Shown here: positions 1-4,685 of the stretch, in pieces
How the letters are laid out: every line of letters starts with the position of its first letter
How positions within the stretch are numbered: the first letter of the stretch is position 1
Source of the DNA: Oscillibacter sp.
Lineage (GTDB): Bacteria > Bacillota > Clostridia > Oscillospirales > Oscillospiraceae
NCBI GenBank assembly: GCA_017380995.1
Contig: JAFOCY010000171.1
Span: 1 to 7,124, forward strand
DNA length: 7,124 nt
Direction: 5' to 3'
Position numbers and translations under genes: made by a program
Notes under the pieces: model-generated
Databases searched by the model: none
What the model saw: the letters and a program-made list of their open reading frames with translations, nothing else
Told to the model about the DNA's origin: nothing

Positions 1-528
1 GGCGTTCTGCCTCCCGTTTCCATCCTGACCCCCGAGCAGACCCAGTACTACTTCCTGTCCGGCTTCACCTCCAAGCTGGCCGGCACCGAGCGCGGCATCA
101 CCGAGCCCACTCCCACCTTCTCCGCTTGCTTCGGCGCTGCTTTCCTGGAGCTGCACCCCACCAAGTACGGCGAAGAGCTGGTCAAGAAGATGGAAAAGTC
201 CGGCGCCAAGGCTTACCTGGTCAACACCGGCTGGAACGGCACCGGCAAGCGTATCTCCATCAAGGATACCCGCGGCATCATCGACGCTATCCTGGATGGC
301 TCCATCCTGAAGGCTGAGACCAAGAAGATCCCCTACTTCGACTTCGAGGTTCCCACCGCTCTGCCCGGCGTTGACACCAACATCCTGGATCCCAGAAACA
401 CCTACGCAGACGCTGCTGAGTGGGATGCAAAGGCTCAGGATCTGGCTGGCCGCTTCATCAAGAACTTCACCAAGTACACCGGCAACGAAGAGGGCAAGGC
501 TCTGGTCGCTGCAGGTCCCCAGCTGTAA
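1..528 (+). CDS. pckA: Phosphoenolpyruvate carboxykinase (ATP), C-terminal part
   Basis: The reading frame is open from base 1 to a TAA at 526-528, giving the last 175 residues; the start is off the window. ATP-dependent PEP carboxykinase interconverts oxaloacetate + ATP and PEP + CO2 + ADP in the cytosol, serving gluconeogenesis or, in many anaerobes, CO2 fixation toward oxaloacetate. The fragment closely follows the E. coli PckA C-terminus as I remember it: [14 protein letters not shown] at the left edge, [20 protein letters not shown], then [17 protein letters not shown], which contributes to the nucleotide site, then [16 protein letters not shown] and a C-terminal ALVAAGPQL. The family is about 540 aa, so roughly two thirds is missing upstream. 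Codon choice is strongly biased to C-ending and CTG/AAG codons compared with the neighbours, which suggests high expression. A strong terminator follows 26 bp after the stop, so it ends its transcription unit. Confidence 0.97.
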   Translation, partial: GVLPPVSILTPEQTQYYFLSGFTSKLAGTERGITEPTPTFSACFGAAFLELHPTKYGEELVKKMEKSGAKAYLVNTGWNGTGKRISIKDTRGIIDAILDGSILKAETKKIPYFDFEVPTALPGVDTNILDPRNTYADAAEWDAKAQDLAGRFIKNFTKYTGNEEGKALVAAGPQL

Positions 529-554
529 TTCTTGATTGAATTGAATTTGTAAGA

Positions 555-584
555 AAGCACCTGGCTTCGGCCAGGTGCTTTTTT
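555..584 (+). terminator. Rho-independent terminator of pckA
   Basis: An 11-bp perfect stem, AAGCACCTGGC (555-565) with GCCAGGTGCTT (570-580), is closed by a UUCG tetraloop (566-569) and followed by T residues to 584. It begins 26 bp after the pckA stop. The A's before the stem and T's after it could also allow some termination in the reverse direction, but no minus-strand gene ends here. Confidence 0.93.
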
Positions 585-626
585 GCCCATTTACACCGAT
601 TTTAATGAAACCGGAAACGAAGATTT

Positions 627-652
627 CGGGACGGGGAACCCGTCCCCTACAG
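627..652 (+). repeat. Short REP-like palindrome, ACGGG type (single copy)
   Basis: GGGACGGG (628-635) and CCCGTCCC (639-646) form an 8-bp perfect palindrome around GAA, followed by the family's asymmetric flank CCCCTACAG. Near-identical copies occur at 2078-2103 and 3800-3824 and relatives at 2026, 3099, 3211, 4535 and 4597. This copy is unpaired. It lies downstream of the pckA terminator in non-coding DNA. Confidence 0.85.
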
Positions 653-737
653 ATTGTTTTCCACATGTATACACGCACCTGTGGAGAAAAAACGAAAATA
701 TTTTACACAACTTCATATTTGCTTAATAAAATCTAGC

Positions 738-766
738 TTTATTCGTTAATAATTTATCGGTATAAT
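738..766 (+). promoter_or_regulatory. Possible SigA-type promoter for the candidate small RNA
   Basis: A perfect TATAAT -10 box lies at 761-766 in very AT-rich DNA. The best -35 at a 17-bp spacer is TTTATT (738-743), only a 3/6 match to TTGACA. A start near 773 would give a transcript ending at the terminator at 878-902. The -10 is good, the -35 is weak, and no ribosome-binding site or ORF follows closely. Confidence 0.4.
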
Positions 767-772
767 AAGGCC

Positions 773-902
773 ATAAAGATCAAGACAAACAGCCGCCCTA
801 ATATCGGAACGGGCGTTTATATAATATAGATTTTTTCCTCTTTTTCATTTTTCCTCTCCTCTTTTCTTGTTGCAGAGACCGCGGCCATGAGCCGCGGTTT
901 TT
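773..902 (+). ncRNA. Candidate small RNA of about 130 nt
   Basis: This stretch has the build of a Gram-positive trans-acting sRNA, although I recognise no Rfam family. It starts just after a TATAAT box. A 5' hairpin (CGCCC 794-798 with GGGCG 811-815) is followed by a nearly pure pyrimidine stretch from 831 to 868, with A847 the only purine. That stretch contains CCTCTCCTC, complementary to GA-rich Shine-Dalgarno sequences. A strong intrinsic terminator closes it at 878-902. No start codon with a plausible ribosome-binding site and useful ORF is present. Alternatives are an attenuated leader for the DUF421 gene downstream, or simply a terminator plus low-complexity DNA. The 5' end is inferred from the -10 position only. 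Confidence 0.4.
878..902 (+). terminator. Strong intrinsic terminator/attenuator
   Basis: A perfect 8-bp GC-rich stem ACCGCGGC (878-885) / GCCGCGGT (891-898) with a CATGA loop is followed by a T run (898-902). It closes the candidate small RNA and stands 67 bp ahead of the DUF421 start. It would shield that operon from upstream transcription or act as an attenuator if the operon is transcribed from the TATAAT at 761. Confidence 0.8.
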
Positions 903-923
903 GCATTTATCCTATTTTGTCAT

Positions 924-969
924 AAAAAATCACCTCTTGGGCAAACTTGTCCTATCGAGGTGATTTTTT
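924..969 (+). promoter_or_regulatory. Hairpin masking the DUF421 Shine-Dalgarno sequence
   Basis: AAAAAATCACCTC (924-936) pairs perfectly with GAGGTGATTTTTT (957-969) over 13 bp around a 20-nt loop. The 3' arm contains the ribosome-binding site GAGGTGA (957-963) of the gene that starts with TTG at 970, so the folded form would hide it. The A-tract, GC core and T-tract also resemble a bidirectional terminator, but the loop is large and only about 7 bp are not A/T tract pairs. Which role applies cannot be told from sequence alone. Confidence 0.6.
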
Positions 970-1647
970 TTGATTTTATCCTATCTGCGTACCGCCTTAC
1001 TGTATCTGGTACTGGTGCTGTCCATCCGGCTCATGGGGAAGCGGCAGATCGGTCAGATGGAGGCTTCGGAGTTTGTGGTGACCATGCTGGTGGCCAATCT
1101 GGCGTCGATCCCGATGCAGGATGGGGCGATCCCCTTATATTCCGGTCTGGTTCCCATTCTGACGGTGCTGGGGCTGGAACTGACGCTGTCCGGTGGAATC
1201 ATGCGCAGCGTATTTCTGCGGCGGCTGTTCTGTGGAAAACCGGTGATCCTCATTGACAACGGGAAAATCCTTCAGGACAATTTGGCAAAGACCCGGGTGA
1301 CGCTGGATGAGCTGATGAGCCATCTGCGGCAGAAGGATGTGATGGATGTGGCCCAGGTGCAGTTTGCCATTCTGGAGACCGACGGAAATCTGTCCGTATT
1401 TCCCTACCCTGCCCACCGGCCTGCCAGTGCGGAGGATGCGGGAATCCATCCCAAGGACCAGCATCTGCCGGTGTGCATCATTGAGGACGGCTTCCTGTCC
1501 CGGGAGAATCTGCAGAAGGCCGGGAAGGATGAACGATGGCTCCGGCGGATCCTCCGGGAAAAGGGAACTTCCCAGCAGGAGACTTTTTTGATGACGGTGG
1601 ATGAAACGGATCAGATCTACTGGCTGGGGAAGGAGGAGGCAACATGA
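970..1647 (+). CDS. DUF421 (YetF-like) membrane protein
   Basis: A 225-aa integral membrane protein of the DUF421/YetF family, whose biochemical role is not established; B. subtilis relatives include YetF and spore-associated paralogues. Three hydrophobic segments (about residues 5-22, 35-49 and 58-77) precede a cytoplasmic domain. Family signatures are LMGKRQIGQMEASEFV (21-36), NLASIPMQD (43-51), GKPVILIDNGKI (89-100) and the stretch around QVQFAILETDGNLSVFP. The start is TTG at 970, because an in-frame TGA at 961-963 rules out anything earlier and GAGGTGA at 957-963 gives a 6-nt spacing. This Shine-Dalgarno lies inside a hairpin. The stop overlaps the next ATG (ATGA, 1644-1647), so the DUF4363 gene is translationally coupled. 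I see no convincing promoter between 903 and 957. Confidence 0.9.
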   Translation: MILSYLRTALLYLVLVLSIRLMGKRQIGQMEASEFVVTMLVANLASIPMQDGAIPLYSGLVPILTVLGLELTLSGGIMRSVFLRRLFCGKPVILIDNGKILQDNLAKTRVTLDELMSHLRQKDVMDVAQVQFAILETDGNLSVFPYPAHRPASAEDAGIHPKDQHLPVCIIEDGFLSRENLQKAGKDERWLRRILREKGTSQQETFLMTVDETDQIYWLGKEEAT

Positions 1648-2024
1648 AGCGCTGTTATTTGGGGACGGGATTTTTGGCAGTGCTGCTGATTCTGAGCCTG
1701 CTGGTGACCAGAGGTATGGATACGCGGACAGCACCTGTTGCCAACACGCTGACAGCGGCTGCTAACAATGCCATGGCCCAAAACTGGGACGCGGCGGAGA
1801 AGCTGACGGAAACGGCCTTTTCCCAATGGCAGGAAAGCCGCCCTTTTACGTCTGCATTTGCGGACCATTCTCCCCTGGAGGATGTGGAGGATGACTTTGC
1901 CCAGCTGAAAATATATCTGCGGGCAAAGGACAAAACCTCTTTTGCCGGTACCGCTGCACAGCTGGCAAAAAAGATTGAAGCCGTGGGAGAAGCCCATGCA
2001 TTGCATTGGCAGAATATATTGTAA
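1644..2024 (+). CDS. DUF4363 family small membrane-anchored protein
   Basis: A 126-aa protein with one N-terminal hydrophobic helix (about residues 5-22, either a membrane anchor or an uncleaved signal) after a short positive MKR tip, then a mostly helical extracytoplasmic part. That part carries NWDAAEKLTETAFSQW and HSPLEDVEDDFAQLKIYL (75-92), the pattern of the DUF4363 family. In Clostridia this family often lies directly after a DUF421 gene, as here, and the ATGA overlap plus AAGGAGGA upstream (about 1630-1637) supports co-translation. It may work with the DUF421 protein in the membrane, which is inference from linkage only. Its function is unknown. It ends just before a paired repeat and converges on spoIIP. 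Confidence 0.82.
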   Translation: MKRCYLGTGFLAVLLILSLLVTRGMDTRTAPVANTLTAAANNAMAQNWDAAEKLTETAFSQWQESRPFTSAFADHSPLEDVEDDFAQLKIYLRAKDKTSFAGTAAQLAKKIEAVGEAHALHWQNIL

Positions 2025-2025
2025 T

Positions 2026-2103
2026 CGTAGGGGAAGGGGCTCCCCTCCCGATTCCTGCTCTGTAAAAATGAAAGTTGCGGGACGGGAAACCCGTCCCCTA
2101 CAG
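2026..2103. repeat. Paired palindromic repeat element, 78 bp
   Basis: Two palindromic units in inverted order fill the gap between the converging DUF4363 and spoIIP genes. Unit 1 (2026-2050) begins GTAGGGG and contains AGGGG-CT-CCCCT. Unit 2 (2078-2103) is GGGACGGG-AAA-CCCGTCCC and ends CCCCTACAG. The outer ends therefore read GTAGGGG...CCCCTAC, a miniature element with inverted ends. The element stops 2 bp from the spoIIP stop codon. Its hairpins might help terminate both converging genes, but neither has a good T-tract. Confidence 0.75.
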
Positions 2104-2105
2104 GG

Positions 2106-3068
2106 TTACGCGGTACCGTTGGCCAATGCGATGATGGCATCTGCCAGTTTTTCGGCGGCGTTGATGGCCTGGGAGTGGGTATTTCCGGCGGCACCTATTT
2201 CGATGAGGACGGCGCCGGTGTTTAAGTCCTGGTTGAACCGGCTGGGCCGCAGCTGCAATGGGCGCATGATACCGGGGGTGGCTTCTTCCAGTAGGGTGTG
2301 GAGCTTTAATGCCAGGGACAGATTTTCTTTCCAGTTTTCAAAATTGGTGCCCATCACAAGCATCATCTGGGCGGTTTTTCCGTCCTCCGCCAGGGATCCT
2401 AACTGGCGTCCGTAGGCTTCCACCGCATCCCGGTGGAGGTCCAGTACCAGACGGACGGTGGGGTATTGCTGCAGGAGTTCTTCCATAGTTTGCCGGGTAC
2501 GGGTATAGGAACCGTTGTAGGAAGGATGGTCATGGAGCTGTCGGTCGTGGATCACGGTGATGCCGTTTTCCTCCAGGATCTCCCCTACCCGGCTGCCGAT
2601 GGAGAGCATATTGTAGTTTTCGTCTAATGTCCGCCAGGAGGCGCTTTCCACATAGTTTTCTCCCGCCTGTGTATAACTTTCCGTGGTGTGGGTGTGCAGG
2701 ATCAGTACGGTGGGGCCATCCTCTTTCAGATCCCATTGGAGGGGCTGTTCCAGAAGGATCTGCAATTCCGGCTTTTTGTTGCTGGTATTATAAATTTCGG
2801 GAATCGCCCGCTCGGAAAAGCAGGGTAAAGGGGCTTCCGTAGGCTGAGGGATCGCAGGCGGGGGAGATTCCACGAAGGCTGGGGAAAAAGTGTCCAAAGA
2901 CGGAGAAAACCGGACGTTACGTCCGGTTTCTAAATATGTAAGGAAAGCTAGGGTATTCGGTTGTAGAAGGAATTGGAAGAGCTTTTCCGGCACCCCTGCG
3001 GCAAACAGCCGCATCACCAGGGCGCAGAGAATCGCAGTAAGGCCTACCCGAAGGGCGCGATTTTCCAA
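2106..3068 (-). CDS. spoIIP: Stage II sporulation protein P (engulfment amidase/endopeptidase)
   Basis: SpoIIP is a membrane-anchored zinc-dependent peptidoglycan amidase and endopeptidase. With SpoIID and SpoIIM it thins septal peptidoglycan so the mother cell can engulf the forespore. This 320-aa protein has an N-terminal transmembrane helix (about 8-25), a Pro-rich linker (about 65-90) and the SpoIIP domain from about 118. Visible signatures are LILHTHTTESY (122-132), with H125, H127 and E130 near the metal site; LVLDLHRDA (207-215), with H212; and NTGAVLIEIGAAGN (283-296), with E290. By position, H125 or H127, H212 and E290 match the known ligand pattern. The start is TTG at 3068, set by AGGAGG (3076-3081) with a 7-nt gap. 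It lies downstream of tadA on the same strand, separated by a repeat element. No clear sporulation promoter is visible. Confidence 0.95.
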   Translation of the reverse strand: MENRALRVGLTAILCALVMRLFAAGVPEKLFQFLLQPNTLAFLTYLETGRNVRFSPSLDTFSPAFVESPPPAIPQPTEAPLPCFSERAIPEIYNTSNKKPELQILLEQPLQWDLKEDGPTVLILHTHTTESYTQAGENYVESASWRTLDENYNMLSIGSRVGEILEENGITVIHDRQLHDHPSYNGSYTRTRQTMEELLQQYPTVRLVLDLHRDAVEAYGRQLGSLAEDGKTAQMMLVMGTNFENWKENLSLALKLHTLLEEATPGIMRPLQLRPSRFNQDLNTGAVLIEIGAAGNTHSQAINAAEKLADAIIALANGTA

Positions 3069-3098
3069 ATACCTTCCTCCTTTGTGAAAGACAGGGCT

Positions 3099-3239
3099 TG
3101 TAGGGGAGGGGCATTGCCCCTCCCGTAACGATGGTGTCGCAGATAGGATATGCAGATGCAGGGTGTTGGAATATATGTCCTTATGTTTCTGCGTATGATG
3201 CGGTTACATTGCGGGAGAGGCAATGCCCCTCCCCTACAG
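3099..3239. repeat. Paired palindromic repeat element, 141 bp
   Basis: It is bounded by TGTAGGGGAGGGG (from 3099) and CCCCTCCCCTACAG (to 3239). The left unit is a near-perfect palindrome, GGGAGGGGCA / TGCCCCTCCC around one T. The right unit (3211-3239) is the same with one mismatch (GGGAGAGGCA). The interior can also fold: GTAAC near 3125 pairs with GTTAC near 3203, and an inner imperfect match GATATGCAGA / TCTGCGTATG occurs. The whole resembles a MITE-like foldback. It fills nearly all of the spoIIP-tadA gap, and its right end overlaps the last two codons of tadA, including the stop. Confidence 0.78.
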
Positions 3240-3728
3240 AGTAGTTTCTGTTCTGGGCTTCCACTTAGGCCGGGAGCGGAGTTCCACTCTCAGCTTCTGG
3301 AAGAAATCGGAAAGAAGCTGAGCGCATTCGGCTTCCCGGATGCCGCATTCCACCTGAGGGTGGTGGTTGAATTCCATAGAGAACATACTGCACACGGAGC
3401 GCACCGCGCCGCATTTGGCATCCGATGCTCCGTAAATCACTTTGGGGATCCGGGCGTTGATGATGGCGCCGGCGCACATGGGGCAGGGTTCCAGCGTCAC
3501 ATATAAGGTACATTCCCACAGCCGCCATCCTCCCAGATTCCGGCAGGCATCGGCAATGGCTTCCACTTCAGCATGGGCCAGGGCGGATTTTCCCTTTTCC
3601 CGGCGGTTGCGGCCTCGGCCAACAATTTCTCCCTTGCGTACGATGACACAACCTACCGGCACTTCCCCATCGTCAAAGGCTTCCTTGGCCAGAATCAGAG
3701 CCTCGTCCATAAATACTTCATGTTCCAT
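3234..3728 (-). CDS. tadA: tRNA-specific adenosine deaminase TadA
   Basis: TadA deaminates adenosine 34 to inosine in the anticodon of tRNA-Arg(ACG), which allows wobble decoding of CGN codons; it is usually essential. The 164-aa protein has the cytidine-deaminase fold signatures HAEVEA (H52 zinc ligand, E54 catalytic proton shuttle) and PCPMC (81-85, with C82 and C85 as zinc ligands). The family motifs DGEVPVGCVIV (20-30) and the NARIPKVIYGASDAKCGA block are also present. ATG at 3728 is chosen because AAAGGAGAGG lies just upstream; a longer frame to 3875 would run back through the promoter and a repeat. The stop TAG (3236-3234) and the final Leu codon lie within the flanking repeat, so the C-terminal tip was set by that insertion. 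A SigA-type promoter lies about 22 bp upstream, and spoIIP follows on the same strand. Confidence 0.97.
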   Translation of the reverse strand: MEHEVFMDEALILAKEAFDDGEVPVGCVIVRKGEIVGRGRNRREKGKSALAHAEVEAIADACRNLGGWRLWECTLYVTLEPCPMCAGAIINARIPKVIYGASDAKCGAVRSVCSMFSMEFNHHPQVECGIREAECAQLLSDFFQKLRVELRSRPKWKPRTETTL

Positions 3729-3749
3729 ACGATCCTCTCCTTTGTGTTC

Positions 3750-3778
3750 ATCATACCCTATGGAAAGGAAAATGTAAA
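3750..3778 (-). promoter_or_regulatory. SigA-type promoter for tadA
   Basis: On the minus strand TTTACA (3778-3773) and TATGAT (3755-3750) are separated by exactly 17 bp; each matches 5/6 of the consensus. Transcription would start near 3743, leaving a leader of about 15 nt that still contains the Shine-Dalgarno AAAGGAGAGG. It could serve spoIIP as well by read-through of the repeat. Confidence 0.7.
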
Positions 3779-3799
3779 TGAAATAATTGGATTTACGGG

Positions 3800-3824
3800 C
3801 GGGACGGGAAACCCGTCCCCTACA
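3800..3824 (+). repeat. Short REP-like palindrome, ACGGG type (single copy)
   Basis: GGGACGGG-AAA-CCCGTCCC with the flank CCCCTACA is virtually identical to the unit at 2078-2103 and one base different from 627-652. It stands alone between the divergent tadA and the three-gene cassette, just upstream of the tadA promoter. Confidence 0.82.
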
Positions 3825-3906
3825 TGGGTGGTATCCGTATTCTATCAGACCCGGCGGGAAAATTCTGTCTAACATCGTCCGCAGGACGTGGGGGATTTTT
3901 TCTGGT

Positions 3907-3936
3907 ATCCTTTCCGTAAGAACTTTTGGAAAGGAT
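3907..3936 (+). promoter_or_regulatory. Hairpin over the ribosome-binding site of the small-gene cassette
   Basis: ATCCTTTCC (3907-3915) pairs perfectly with GGAAAGGAT (3928-3936) across a 12-nt loop. The 3' arm includes AAAGGA (3930-3935), the only plausible Shine-Dalgarno for the ATG at 3945. It may control translation, or as DNA be an inverted-repeat operator for a dimeric regulator. I found no convincing -35/-10 pair in 3840-3906. Confidence 0.45.
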
Positions 3937-3944
3937 GATATGGT

Positions 3945-4100
3945 ATGATCGAACCAGTATTGTTTATTGACGAGCAGGCAGCCATTGCCCAGTTTTTCTG
4001 CGAAAATTGCGGGGGTTGCTGCTATGCTCCCGGCTTTTCCTGCCTGCGGTGTGAGAGGGGGCTGAAATATGACGCTGAACGAATTAAGCCGCTGCTATGA
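3945..4100 (+). CDS. Small cysteine-rich, zinc-ribbon-like protein (51 aa)
   Basis: I do not recognise this protein. It starts MIEPVLFIDEQAAIAQFF and carries six cysteines in 18 residues: C19, C22, C25, C26, C33 and C36. The C19-x2-C22 and C33-x2-C36 pairs are spaced like a small zinc ribbon, and C25-C26 is an added vicinal pair. AAAGGA at 3930-3935 is 9 nt from the ATG. The 3' end overlaps the next gene by 32 bp in another frame, typical of compact coupled cassettes. A tiny nucleic-acid- or protein-binding adaptor is possible but is inference. The ORF is short enough to be chance; the cysteine spacing, ribosome-binding site and overlap argue for a real gene. Confidence 0.55.
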   Translation: MIEPVLFIDEQAAIAQFFCENCGGCCYAPGFSCLRCERGLKYDAERIKPLL

Positions 4101-4302
4101 GGAATCGGCGGTACCTCTGCGCCGGAGATTGCGGCAGCTGCGGTTTCAGCTGGCGGAAGCGTCAGACCCGGAGGAGATTTTTCATCTGAAGCGCCGCATC
4201 CAGGAACTGACGCCTATACTGACCCAGATGAACGAGCTGGCGGAACTGACGGCCCACTACTACGACAGGGGGTACTGGCGCAGTGAAAAATATACTGTCT
4301 GA
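4069..4302 (+). CDS. Small helical protein of a sigma-4 cassette (77 aa), function unknown
   Basis: A 77-aa charged protein, probably two long helices forming a coiled-coil hairpin. The helices run about residues 10-31 (SAVPLRRRLRQLRFQLAEA) and 34-67 (PEEIFHLKRRIQELTPIL and onward), and the protein ends in the aromatic motif HYYDRGYWRSEKY. Proteins of this shape with a YYxRGYxR tail occur, in my memory, next to small sigma-70-like genes in gut Clostridia and their mobile elements; I know no named family or function. GAGAGGGGG (4053-4061) stands 7 nt before the ATG. It overlaps the gene before it by 32 bp and the one after by 20 bp. By context it may be a partner or regulator of the HTH protein. 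Confidence 0.75.
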   Translation: MTLNELSRCYEESAVPLRRRLRQLRFQLAEASDPEEIFHLKRRIQELTPILTQMNELAELTAHYYDRGYWRSEKYTV

Positions 4303-4525
4303 AAGCGGTCCTGGCCCCTGGCTGCCCCGGGAGGTCCAGCTGCAGCGGATGAAAAACGTGATTCGGGAAGAGCTGACGGAAAACCAGCGCTGTATGCTGA
4401 ACCAGTACTATTTTGAAAAGAAAACCATGACCCAGATTGCCCGGGAACGGGGCGTCCATGTCAGCACTGTTTCCCGGACCATCCAGCGGGCGGAGAGAAG
4501 GCTGAGGAAGTTTTTGCGGTATTAA
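4283..4525 (+). CDS. Small sigma-70 region 4-like HTH protein (80 aa)
   Basis: Residues about 27-78 match sigma-70 region 4: IREELTENQRCMLNQYYFEKKT, then the helix-turn-helix MTQIARERGVHVSTVSRTI (49-67) and a basic recognition/C-terminal helix RAERRLRKFLRY. There is no region 2 or 3, so it cannot bind the -10 element by itself. It could act as a DNA-binding transcription factor, or as one half of a split sigma factor in the manner of B. subtilis SigO/RsoA. The start is GTG at 4283, with AGGGGG at 4267-4272, and overlaps the 77-aa gene by 20 bp. A repeat pair follows 9 bp after the stop. Its target promoter is unknown; the hairpin at 3907-3936 is a candidate site for self-control. Confidence 0.82.
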   Translation: MKNILSESGPGPWLPREVQLQRMKNVIREELTENQRCMLNQYYFEKKTMTQIARERGVHVSTVSRTIQRAERRLRKFLRY

Positions 4526-4534
4526 AGAATCTTT

Positions 4535-4623
4535 TGTAGGGGACGTGTTCCCCGTCCCGCGACCGTTGATTTTTACTGTGCAATTGACGTGCATTTCGGG
4601 AGGGGCAATGCCCTCCCCTACAG
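4535..4623. repeat. Paired palindromic repeat element, 89 bp
   Basis: The outer ends read TGTAGGGG (4535) and CCCCTACAG (4623). The left unit is the ACGGG type with an imperfect body (GGGGACG-TGTTCC-CCGTCCC). The right unit is the AGGGGCA type (GGGAGGGGCA-ATGCCCTCCC, one base lost from the second arm). Thus the two subtypes are mixed within one pair. It separates the sigma-4 cassette from the promoter of the transporter/mrnC genes. Confidence 0.75.
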
Positions 4624-4630
4624 AAGAATC

Positions 4631-4659
4631 TTTACTTTTCTTTATAAATCTGCTATCCT
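4631..4659 (+). promoter_or_regulatory. Probable promoter for the Gx transporter-mrnC genes
   Basis: TTTACT (4631-4636) and TATCCT (4654-4659) are separated by 17 bp, and TG at 4651-4652 makes an extended -10. Each hexamer matches 4/6. A start near 4667 leaves a leader of about 19 nt containing the Shine-Dalgarno GAAAGGTGG. Confidence 0.5.
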
Positions 4660-4685
4660 ATATAGTTAGAAAGGTGGGTGACACT

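Noticed and set aside
657..709. Cluster of DnaA-box-like sequences (TTTTCCACA at 657, TTCTCCACA on the minus strand near 676-684, TTTTACACA at 701) beside AT-rich DNA
   Set aside because: Each differs from TTATNCACA by one or two bases, and no dnaA, dnaN or other origin gene is near. AT-rich intergenic DNA gives such matches easily.
1135..1734. A 199-codon open frame on the minus strand
   Set aside because: It is antisense to the DUF421 and DUF4363 genes, which have family motifs and ribosome-binding sites. The reverse frame has low-complexity composition and no domain.
3126..3210. Possible SigE promoter for spoIIP on the minus strand (ATATATT ... CATATCCT)
   Set aside because: The -10-like box matches about 5/8 and the spacer is 17 bp, longer than the usual 14-15 for SigE. 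The sequence is the interior of a repeat element, so the match is probably chance.
3729..3875. N-terminal extension of TadA by 49 codons
   Set aside because: The extension would translate through a good promoter, a ribosome-binding site and a palindromic repeat, and has no TadA homology. The ATG at 3728 gives the normal length.
3876..3900. Hairpin CGTCC-GCA-GGACG followed by a T run (3896-3901) as a terminator
   Set aside because: The stem is only 5 bp, and seven bases including a G run separate it from the T's. No plus-strand gene ends before it.
627..4623. CRISPR array made of the repeated palindromes
   Set aside because: Copies are far apart, in both orientations, with genes between them and no regular spacers or cas genes.
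4545..4685. N-terminal extension of the Gx transporter by 47 codons
   Set aside because: It begins inside the repeat pair and overlaps the predicted promoter. The GTG at 4686 has a good Shine-Dalgarno and begins right before the first membrane helix.
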